The notes under the pieces are model-generated. The model was given only the letters and a program-made list of their open reading frames with translations. It ran no database searches and was not told where the DNA came from. A DNA stretch of 64,000 nucleotides, taken from positions 1,860,001-1,924,000 of the forward strand of contig OW051497.1 in NCBI GenBank assembly GCA_932521035.1. The letters run 5' to 3'. The position numbers and the translations under genes were made by a program. The stretch comes from Oscheius dolichura (taxonomy: Eukaryota > Nematoda > Chromadorea > Rhabditida > Rhabditidae). This document shows positions 55,744 through 64,000 of the stretch, piece after piece; the first letter of the stretch is position 1, and every line of letters starts with the position of its first letter.

Positions 55744-58396
55744 ATGGAGGAAAAGGCCAACCCCCACTACAAGCTCAGCGGGGAGAATGTCGTCCTCAAT
55801 AAAATGTTAGTTCTTATATTCTATTTCGAATTCGTTGTATCAGGTATTTGGTTAAAAAGCGAATTGGAAAGGGCTCCTACGGAACAGTCTTCAAGGCTTA
55901 TGACAAGGTGGAGAAAAGAGAAGTAGCCCTCAAAATATCCAGATACGACGACACCATAGAGACGAACACGGAACTTCGCGTTGGTTTTCTTAGATATTAT
56001 CGCGTCGCTTTACAATTATATCCGCTTTTTCATTCGTTCGTGATTTTTGAATGTCTCACTCGTGTAATTTATCTGAGTAAGAAGTTGGGGTCTATTCAAT
56101 AGTGAATGTCAATTGGACTGATGCTTATGAAGAAACAAAGAAACACCCGCTTCTTAGCCTTCGGTGTCGCCCAATCTAAACTAACAGATGCAAAAGGTGA
56201 CTTCTATCCCACAGTAAATTAGGTGTCCCTAATCCTAGACGGAGCTCCCATGACGTTGGATCTAATATATAGAGAGGCTATGTAATGGGTCCGCCGCCTG
56301 TGGCGTGGCCTATAAAGGGAGTGTTAGCAGGAGCCCGACCGGGGGAGGGCCGCTAGGTCCTCGGAATTCGTCTTCCGTATTCCGAAATTCTTGAAATCAC
56401 TTCCACCCACCCCTGCTTGCGGTTTTACACCGCCAGTTAAATCCTGTATTTTAAACTGTAATCTAGTGCGAGAAAATGTCCCCTGAACTATATGTTTGTT
56501 TTCAGCACCTCATTTCCGTAAAACGAGTTCCGGAATTTGTTCAACTGATAAACTATTTCGAGTTCGACGTCGGACTTCGTCGTCACAAAGTCATCGTCCT
56601 GGAGGCTTGTCATTCAAATTGTCTTTAACTGTGCATTTTGTTTAGAAAATGGAAAACGACTTACGAACCGTCCTTGAGCAAGATTCTGGCTACGTGTGGC
56701 ACGAGGACAACGTGAAAACTATACTTGTCCAGGTCATTTACTTATCTTTCTGATTTAATAATATGTTTTAGGTGACCAAGGCACTGGTGTTTCTCCACAA
56801 AGAGAATATCATCCACGGCGATTTGAAACCAGAAAATATTCTCCTGGCAGAAGATCCGGGAATGCCAGACCGAGATTTCTCCGAGTTTCAGAGGCATCTT
56901 GTAGTGAGTTATCCCATTTTCTTCAGTATTATTGACGTAATTAGGTGAAAGTTGCTGATTTTGGGCTCGCTCGCAAAGCCCCAGCCAGTGGGCCGATCCA
57001 GACACGAAGCTACCGTGCCCCAGAAGTCGTCCGAAAGAAGAAGTACGGGACGGCTGTCGACATCTGGAGCTTAGGCGTCACTGTAATTTCTTTTATCTTC
57101 TTTAATGAGCTCCTTTTCCAGGCCTATTTGTTCGCTGCGGGGGCGTCCCTCTTCCGGATCGAGAAGGTAGACGACGCTAAGGTGCAGGATAGAGAGCACC
57201 TCAACAAGATTGCCCATATCTGTGGCTTCGTTTATGGTCGAAAACAGGCAGAGGACGAGGGAAGCCAGAATAAAGTGAGTTCATTTTCTAGTTTTAGTCT
57301 AATATCTGGTTTTAGAAGATTGACCACACATTTGATAAATTTTATTACTTATTGTCGGATCTAGATTGGGAACAAGAGGACGTTGTCTGCTTTGCTGAAT
57401 GGATGAGTATGACGCTACAGACCAACCCGGTCAGTTTTCTTATAGCCTTTCATTACACAGGGATCTTTTCAGAAAAAGAGGGCTACAGCTGAAGCCTGTT
57501 TAAACCACCAGTTCCTCAGTATGCGACAGAGGAGTGAAGACGAGGACAACGAGGTAGAGAGGGACAGTGATCCAGATGAAGAAGATACTGATGGTGACTC
57601 GGAAGAGGATTGGGAAGAAGCCGGCTCGAAAGACGAAAACGAAGAGGAGAAGATTTCCATTGGAAATAGACCTATAGATAGGAAGCCGTGTTCGGAAGGC
57701 AATAAAGAAAACGAACCCTCAATTGAAGTAATTTTTTTGTTCGAACGGTGTCTAAAAACAGCTTACAGATCATTTATGAAGGAAACACTCGAAGAAAACC
57801 TCCGAAGAAAGAAGATAAGCCGGAAATTAAAGACGAAGTTCCGGGTATTCGAAATCCCATGGGAAATGAGAAAACAGAAACGAAACCAACAGAGAAAAAT
57901 GTTTGTGAGGAACCAAAAGAAGAAGGTAATTTATAGTTCTACCATTCAATTGACTCTCTTTTAGACGACGATTACATAGATGTGGCTTTCGCTGGGAATA
58001 CTGAAGACCAAGTTGACGAAGACCAGAGCAAGGAGGACGAAGACAGTGCTGGAAGTTCGTCTGCATTCAAAGATGAGAAGGGAGATGAGGAGGATGAAGA
58101 AGAAGAGGAGGTCCAAGTGGTCGGCGTCGAAGATGAGGAGGAAGACGGGGAGAATGAAGAGGAGGAGGAGATCCAAGTAATCGACTTCGAAGACGAGGAA
58201 GAAGATGAGGAGGAGGTCCAAGTAGTTATTAGCCCAAAAAACCCTCCAACGGATAGAGACGACAGTGATGAGGTTTAACGCAATATCATGTGTGCTAATA
58301 AGAGAATTTCCAGCAGAACCAGAGGAAGCGAGCAACAGACGGAGGAGACGGGCCGGAACAAAAGATGCGTCGCCTTGAAGATAACAACAGAGGATA
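55744..58396 (+). CDS. Active-type CMGC/SRPK-like protein kinase with acidic tail
   Basis: Serine/threonine kinase. Exons read YLVKKRIGKGSYGTVFKAYD (glycine loop), REVALKISR (lysine), FLHKENIIHGDLKPENILLA (catalytic Asp and Asn kept), VKVADFGLARK (DFG kept), QTRSYRAPEVVRKKKYGTAV then DIWSLGVT. After the kinase domain comes a very acidic tail (for example GDEEDEEEEEVQVVGVEDEE) and a short basic end (QNQRKRATDGG...KMRRLED). HGDLKPEN and the TRSYRAPEV motif resemble the pseudokinase at 47 kb, so the two are probably local paralogues. An intron of about 525 bases (55979-56504) interrupts the N-lobe and holds a G+C-rich patch with GACCGGGGGAGGGCCGC near 56337. All catalytic motifs are present. Confidence 0.8.
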
Positions 58397-58404
58397 AGGG
58401 AACC

Positions 58405-59280
58405 TCATTTTGTTTGCCTGTCTATTATATTTAATCTTCTTATAGTATACTCCCAATCTCTGTAGATATTTATTTTACATTTTTTCATTTTTTTTGATGT
58501 TTTCCATGACTCCAAGAATGGCCTGGAAGAATGGCTACCGATGCTGAAGACGGTGCTACGCAGCCGCCGCCCCCTGCCGATGCTGCTGCTGTTGCAGCCG
58601 CGCCCGTTCCGCCGCCGGATCCTGTTCCCCCGCCGGATCCCGTTCCCCCGCCGGATCCCGTTCCCCCGCCGGATCCCGTTTCCGCTCCGCCTCCTCACTT
58701 CCTCCCTCTTGTGGGTGTCCTCCCATCCGCCCATCTTCGCCACATCCTCCACCACCTTCTTGACGGCCACCTTCACCACGTAGTCCGTCGTCTTCTTCAG
58801 TGGCTGCTCGGTCATCCTCTTGTTGATCTCCTTCATCCTCTCCAGCATCTTCGCCAGAGTCTTCTCCAATTCGTCCATCTGCCCGCTGGCGGTGTCCTCC
58901 TGCCGGGCCAGTGGCTCCTTCTCCTCTTGTTCCTTGTCGATGGGCTGCTCGATGGCAATCTTCGCCAGGCTGTGGAAGACGGGATCGGTGTCGGCCGGGT
59001 GGAAGATGCCCAGGTCCCAGTGGTCTGTCTGCCAGTTCGTCGAAGAGCGGTCGTAGTTTCCCTCATCCGTGACGAGAACCAGCAGGCCGGACTCGATGCC
59101 GGCTTCCACGTTCAGAGCCCGCTTGGACATCTCCTCCTCGAAGCAGCTGACCGACTGGGGGCTGATGTGCATCACTTCACAGTTTTGGGTGTCCTCCATC
59201 AGGCGGATCACGTCGTCCGGGGTGTGGCGGACATCACAGCAGAAGAAGAAGCGCTGAAGGGTCAGCGCTGACTGCGAGGT
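58405..59280 (-). CDS. Unrecognised protein, 3' exon with coiled coil and 18-base tandem repeat
   Basis: A long open exon begins after an AATTTCAG acceptor (59281), so earlier exons lie upstream. It reads like real protein: RHTPDDVIRLMEDTQNCEVM, GLLVLVTDEGNYDRSSTNWQ, then a helical KTLAKMLERMKEINKRMTEQ and VKVAVKKVVEDVAKMGG. Near 58616-58682 an 18-base unit is repeated four times. A GTGAGG donor just before the repeat could splice to TCTTCAG near 58540 and end the protein soon after. An AATAAA near 58470 on this strand favours that. A 246-codon plus-strand frame over the same DNA has low-complexity content and is rejected. Family unknown. Confidence 0.5.
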   Translation of the reverse strand, partial: TSQSALTLQRFFFCCDVRHTPDDVIRLMEDTQNCEVMHISPQSVSCFEEEMSKRALNVEAGIESGLLVLVTDEGNYDRSSTNWQTDHWDLGIFHPADTDPVFHSLAKIAIEQPIDKEQEEKEPLARQEDTASGQMDELEKTLAKMLERMKEINKRMTEQPLKKTTDYVVKVAVKKVVEDVAKMGGWEDTHKREEVRRRSGNGIRRGNGIRRGNGIRRGNRIRRRNGRGCNSSSIGRGRRLRSTVFSIGSHSSRPFLESWKTSKKMKKCKINIYRDWEYTIRRLNIIDRQTK

Positions 59281-59679
59281 CACCTGAAATTACTGGTTGA
59301 AGAGATTAACAATTATGAATTATTCTAGGTGGTTGTAGCGGTCGCTCTATTGATTCTCAAAAAAAATAAAAGCGCGGGCCGCCGGCCGCCGCTATTCAAA
59401 TCACGTGTAGACGAACAGAGAAACCCACGAGCTGCTGAGAAACGGTGTCAAGAAGACCCCAAGAAACAACGCACCAACTTGAAACGGGCGGGCGCACTTG
59501 TTGGAGTCGCCCTGGCCGATAAAATGGTGCATTAGCGCTTCCAAATAAGCGGCTACTGTCTACCTCTAACGGCAACGCAAACTGACAACTTTTAGAAAAG
59601 TAGCAACGATAGCGCATTCTACTCTACGGCGCGCTGTCAGCCGTCCGAATCCGTGCACCTTGTAATCAAGAAGACAAAC

Positions 59680-60070
59680 TCACAAATTGGACGAGATTCT
59701 CGATGCCGGAACAGGGCAGAGTCACGGAGTGGAAATTGTAGAAGAGACGTAGCCAACTGTCGGCTTCTTGGCATCGCCAGTGGATCCGCCGCTCGGAGAC
59801 TTCGGCTGCTGAACCATCCAGGAGAGCAGCAAACGATAGAATGAATCGCTTTCCGGGACAGAACCTGGTCCGGTAAGTATCCTGTAATAACCTCGTAAAA
59901 CTTGTCTACTTGTCTTGTGACCTAATGAAAAGTGGATTAGACCATTTCTAGAGGGGGAGAAGGGTGTAGGGTCGGGGGAAACTAGACCAGATGGAGACGG
60001 CTTTGGGGCGAGATGGCCAGACATGGAGAATGAGGAGGAGGTAGAAGAGGAGCAGGACAACGAGGACTGA
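59680..60070 (+). CDS. 3' exons of an unrecognised gene with acidic C-terminus
   Basis: Three segments join in frame: QTHKLDEILDAGTGQSHGVE, then SAAEPSRRAANDRMNRFPGQ, then PFLEGEKGVGSGETRPDGDG ending EEEVEEEQDNED and a TGA at 60070. The last splice uses the GGATTAG acceptor before ACCATTTC. The gene is convergent with SKP1 copy 2. Upstream exons (59340-59680) are not resolved. Its last exon alone is present beside SKP1 copy 1, which makes this locus the likely source of that duplication. Confidence 0.5.
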
Positions 60071-60318
60071 GGAAGGCGGCAGATGAGGAGGAGGAAGAAG
60101 GACGATGCTGTAAAAGAGTTCAGAAGGCTCAAAGGAGTCTTGTCTCTTCGAGGAACAATTTCAGAGGAACTCATTCCGATCCCCTCTCTCTCTCCCATTT
60201 GTACCATAAGACCCAATAAAACTAATGAAAGGTGATTCATTTCGTGGACATATGCGAGGCAAGTGACAGTACCGAATAAAACACACCGGAGATTTACACA
60301 GGGGAAATACTGACTGGC

Positions 60319-61094
60319 TTAGGCCTCAATCCATTCGAAGCGTTTCTTCAATTCAGCCTCCTCTTCTGGAGTGAAGTCATTCTCCAGGCAGTAGACCTCG
60401 CGCAGCTCCTCGACGGTCTTTCCTGTGGCCATGTTGGCTATTTTTTGAGAAATAATCTCAATTAGGCCAGGAATGTCGAGGTAGTTTGCTCCCTGAAAAT
60501 ATATATTGATTAAAAAATGTGGAAAACAAAAAATCTGGAAGGAAACCGATGAGAAAGTGGAACCGGGAAGCCGGGCGGATTGGCGCGCCCGCGCCCGCAA
60601 AATCTCGGCAGCTCGGAGCTATAGATAGAGCGCGCGCACCGTAGTGCTAGAAGCAAGGTGAGAAAGCCGTAATTTTCTCATTATGGTAAAGGGGTTAAGA
60701 GAATAAAACCTACAAGGAGTACGGCCATGAGCTGCTCGTTGGTTATCTTCAAGTATTCCTCGTCGGCAGTTGTCAGGTCGATACGCTGATCTTCGTGTTC
60801 CCCCTTCGGCTTGAACACTTCTCCTTTGTGTGCTTCGCACCATTCGAGGATCTTACGTAGGGTCCAGCCGTCCACGTTGCTCACAGGAAGAGCGTCACTG
60901 AGAGCCTTGTCCTCGGGGTCGGTGATTCCCAAGTCGGACACCATCTTTTTCAAGAGGTTCGACTGGAAGGCGACGTCCTCGAGGACATCGATCTTCTCCT
61001 TGTCATTGGCCTCGAGGGTGAACTGCATCATCTTCCTGGCGGGGACTTCGGGAGCCGGAGCGGGAGCAGCGTCAGCGGGAATCTCGGTAGACAT
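60319..61094 (-). CDS. skr: SKP1-related protein, copy 2 (likely parental copy)
   Basis: Same two-exon structure and 184 residues as the gene at 40210-40985. I see three amino-acid differences (GEVFKPKGEH for GEEFKPKEEH, and WIEA for WVEA at the end). The intron and about 190 bases of upstream sequence are also nearly identical, so the duplication is recent or kept alike by gene conversion. Here the neighbour on the other strand is intact at its 3' end and no inverted repeats flank the unit. The role is SCF ubiquitin ligase adaptor as for copy 1. Confidence 0.92.
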
Positions 61095-61773
61095 GTTGAG
61101 GTAGATAATTACACTGAAACAAGGAGGAGTCTGTGGAGTTTTGAAGAGTTTTAAGGACGAGACAAGGGATAAAAAGAGGAGAGCAAACAAGAGACCTATA
61201 TCCCTGATGAAATCAGCAGAAACGAGGAGAAATTCGCAGCAATTTGCGCTCGAGAAAATTCCCGGCTGGAAAAACTGACAAAAAATTGGATACAGTAATC
61301 CGTTTTCAATGCAAAAATCAAACGTTGTGGGACCTTTTGCCGGCAATGATTATCTGGTTGTCAGCGACGAGATTGAAAATTGGAGAAATTTGACCCAATT
61401 TTAATCGTTTTTTTATTGAATAGGGCGAAAAATAAGACCAGAAAAACATTTGTTTTTGAAAAACTGCGGCGCCACGGGAAGGAAGCGCCGACTCATTAGA
61501 GCAAATTCGAAAACATGCTTTGAAACATGAATTTTTAAATGTTTTCTACTATTTTCTACTAAAATATTGAGAGAACGGATTGTTTTCATATTTTAGAAAG
61601 GATGTTTTGAAGAGAAATAAAAGAAAAAAGGGAGAGGTTGAGAAATTGGGAGAGAAGAACGGAGGCGCGGTATGAAATTCGCCGGCACTGCACAGAATTG
61701 CCCCCCGTTTGAATCTTTTGATGTAAGATTGCGCAATTTTCGCGGCGGAACCCGGAACCTTCCGTTTCTATTT

Positions 61774-62826
61774 AGTTTTTCTACTTTTTACACATGGGAA
61801 TCATGGAATCCCTTGAAATGGCCACTATAAATACGAAAAAACGTGAGATCGGGGATATTCAAGGACTTCAACCCGTCTGTCGTCCCTATTTGGTCTACTT
61901 TCCACTTTGCAAGCTTCTGGAAGGTCCCCAACCTCTAAAAATCTAAGAAATTTAGAAAAATGAATGACTTCTACAAAATAATAGACGGTGGGCCATCTTC
62001 TACGGTATACTATACAAACACTAGCCTTGTATTTTGGTAAAATGGCCTTCCAGAAGCTTGCAAAGTGGAAAGTAGACCAAATAGAAAAAAAGTATATCAA
62101 GGGATGGAGGTCAGCCAACAAACAGTTGCTGACAGTCTTCAGAGTTAATGATTCTCTAAGGGAAAAAGTTTCAGCGTGTTCTCTATTTGGATGCCAATAT
62201 TGTCCGAAACAGTTCAGCAATTTTACCCAGTAACAGTGAAATATTACCAAAAATAGAGCACTGGGCAAATTTAAAAGTGGTTTGGATACAAAATACGCTG
62301 AAGGGGGGCTTTAAAGCTAAAGATGGTAAAATTCTTCGATTTTACCTCACTTATAAATCTTTAAAAGAAATATTAACCGAAGAAGAAGCGTACTTTCTTT
62401 ATAATAAAAAGTTCCGAGCTCAAAATCCATGTGGTCCCATATTGCTCCAGCGCATTGCAAATAGAGCGCAACTGCTATTTGGCCCTGAATACCAACTTTG
62501 CACTCAGACATTACTTTCATGTGATTTTCTCAGATATAGGGTGAAAAATTCTGAAAATATCAATGGTAATAAACGCGAGGCCTATTATTTTCATTTGGTA
62601 GCAAAAAAATCGCATAATTTGTTTGATCATAGGAAGCAACGCGGTCGCAACTGCGGTCCAAGCGCAGCCGGGCAAATAACCTCTTCGGGCATTTCAAAGA
62701 ACTATTTTAATTTTTAATGAAGTTTCTAGGTTAGAATAGTCAGAAAACTCGGATTTGCCGTAGTTAATACAAACTAACAAATTTTTTAGCTTACTAGCGA
62801 GAAGATCGGGACTCTTTTGATTACCT
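61774..62826 (+). repeat. Left arm of a large palindrome
   Basis: At least 1,053 bases mirrored at 62948-64000 around a centre at 62887; I noticed only two mismatches. The arm itself contains a smaller inverted repeat: CCTTCCAGAAGCTTGCAAAG and following bases (about 38) at 62046-62084 face their reverse complement at 61887-61925. A frame at about 62175-62717 encodes NSEILPKIEHWANLKVVWIQ through HRKQRGRNCGPSAAGQITSS; an upstream frame starting MAFQKLAKWKVDQIEKK (62041) leads into it with a one-base frame change. I recognise no family; a transposon protein is possible. Confidence 0.85.
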
Positions 62827-62947
62827 GCATCAAAAAAGCCTCATCACTAAAACATAGCATATCTCTGATTAGTTAAAGATGACTTCGATGCGGGAGCAGG
62901 GTATAAAGAAGTTCACCTGGGGATAAACGGGGGTGGTAAACGCCTAA
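62827..62947. repeat. 121-base palindrome spacer
   Basis: Unpaired centre of the palindrome. Its left part (GCATCAAAAAAGCCTCATCACTA...) is also present at 39757-39845 next to SKP1 copy 1 and again at 42361-42425. Confidence 0.8.
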
Positions 62948-64000
62948 AGGTAATCAAAAGAGTCCCGATCTTCTCGTTAGTAAGCTAAAAAATTTGTTAG
63001 TTTGTATTAACTACGGCAAATCCGAGTTTTCTGACTATTCTAACCTAGAAACTTCATTAAAAATTAAAATAGTTCTTTGAAATGCTCGAAGAGGTTATTT
63101 GCCCGGCTGCGCTTGGACCGCAGTTGCGACCGCGTTGCTTCCTATGATCAAACAAATTATGCGATTTTTTTGCTACCAAATGAAAATAATAGGCCTCGCG
63201 TTTATTACCATTGATATTTTCAGAATTTTTCACCCTATATCTGAGAAAATCACATGAAAGTAATGTCTGAGTGCAAAGTTGGTATTCAGGGCCAAATAGC
63301 AGTTGCGCTCTATTTGCAATGCGCTGGAGCAATATGGGACCACATGGATTTTGAGCTCGGAACTTTTTATTATAAAGAAAGTACGCTTCTTCTTCGGTTA
63401 ATATTTCTTTTAAAGATTTATAAGTGAGGTAAAATCGAAGAATTTTACCATCTTTAGCTTTAAAGCCCCCCTTCAGCGTATTTTGTATCCAAACCACTTT
63501 TAAATTTGCCCAGTGCTCTATTTTTGGTAATATTTCACTGTTACTGGGTAAAATTGCTGAACTGTTTCGGACAATATTGGCATCCAAATAGAGAACACGC
63601 TGAAACTTTTTCCCTTAGAGAATCATTAACTCTGAAGACTGTCAGCAACTGTTTGTTGGCTGACCTCCATCCCTTGATATACTTTTTTTCTATTTGGTCT
63701 ACTTTCCACTTTGCAAGCTTCTGGAAGGCCATTTTACCAAAATACAAGGCTAGTGTTTGTATAGTATACCGTAGAAGATGGCCCACCGTCTATTATTTTG
63801 TAGAAGTCATTCATTTTTCTAAATTTCTTAGATTTTTAGAGGTTGGGGACCTTCCAGAAGCTTGCAAAGTGGAAAGTAGACCAAATAGGGACGACAGACG
63901 GGTTGAAGTCCTTGAATATCCCCGATCTCACGTTTTTTCGTATTTATAGTGGCCATTTCAAGGGATTCCATGATTCCCATGTGTAAAAAGTAGAAAAACT
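62948..64000 (-). repeat. Right arm of the large palindrome
   Basis: Reverse complement of 61774-62826, including the same open frame on the minus strand (63057 to about 63600). The arm reaches the end of the window, so its full length is unknown. Confidence 0.85.

Noticed and set aside
58531-59271. 246-codon plus-strand frame starting MATDAEDGATQ
   Set aside because: Proline/leucine/histidine-rich shadow of the minus-strand exon, which reads like a normal helical protein and starts at a clean splice acceptor.
62084-62190. Programmed -1 frameshift at the GGGAAAAAG run in the palindrome arm frame
   Set aside because: The heptamer is not in the register a -1 slippery site needs, and all copies could share decay from a common ancestor.
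61825-63949. 147-codon frames (MPSALFLVIFHCYW...) in both palindrome arms
   Set aside because: They run antisense to the better frame, cross the small internal inverted repeat and have no protein-like pattern.
1-64000. CRISPR arrays, bacterial operons or prophage
   Set aside because: No regularly spaced repeats. Gene structure is eukaryotic throughout, with short spliceosomal introns.

Overview
This is nuclear DNA from a nematode. Three kinds of evidence agree. Genes are cut by very short introns (mostly 35-60 bases) with a T-rich TTTCAG/TTTTAG acceptor. Start codons often sit a few bases after such an acceptor, as expected for spliced-leader trans-splicing. The gene content is nematode: an Srh-type chemoreceptor, an MSP/SSP-like sperm protein fragment, astacins with EGF and CUB parts, and a nematode lysozyme. 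I cannot name the species. All exon models below were joined by eye by keeping GT-AG (rarely GC-AG) junctions in frame; there is no transcript support.

Layout. 0.9-2.8 kb (-) ferroportin-type iron exporter. 3.2-11 kb: a lysozyme, two astacin metallopeptidases and three tiny single-pass membrane protein genes. 11-13 kb: a roughly 400-base duplicated element with strong hairpins, and a broken copy of one tiny membrane gene. 13-14.2 kb (-) Srh chemoreceptor. 14.7-22 kb: two diverged copies of a small-gene segment flank a low-complexity gene made of symmetric phase-1 exons (with a foldback element in one intron) and a chromodomain-like gene. 22.7-24.5 kb: membrane protein genes (-). 25-28.3 kb: a complete CLN3/battenin gene, then a gutted CLN3 copy joined to a frameshifted MSP/SSP fragment. 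29.7-33.3 kb: small membrane protein genes, and UBXN6, which starts about 10 bases behind one of them, so probably an operon. 34-39 kb: the splicing factor RBM39, whose 2-kb intron carries two copies of a Pol III-like RNA unit.

39-42.4 kb is a composite repeat island. A complete SKP1 gene sits between 171-base inverted repeats and beside scraps of other genes. The same SKP1 unit, inverted and with an intact-looking neighbour, lies at 59.9-61.3 kb. 42.5-44 kb (-) encodes a histone H3 variant with a long repeated tail, best read as a centromeric H3 (CENP-A-like). 45.2-46.2 kb is a divergent forkhead factor. 47.2-49.5 kb is a CMGC/SRPK-like pseudokinase, and 55.7-58.4 kb a related kinase with intact catalytic motifs. 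Between them lie a ubiquitin-like protein, a coiled-coil RING E3 and a tRNA-Ala gene. The window ends in a nearly perfect inverted repeat with arms of at least 1,053 bases and a 121-base spacer.

Links between genes: ubiquitin-system parts recur (SKP1 twice, UBXN6, RING E3, UBL protein). Otherwise this looks like a compact chromosome-arm region with much local duplication, pseudogenes and repeat-driven rearrangement. The strongest leads are the CENP-A-like gene, the inverted-repeat-flanked SKP1 copy, the RNA-like repeats, and the many tiny single-pass membrane protein genes.
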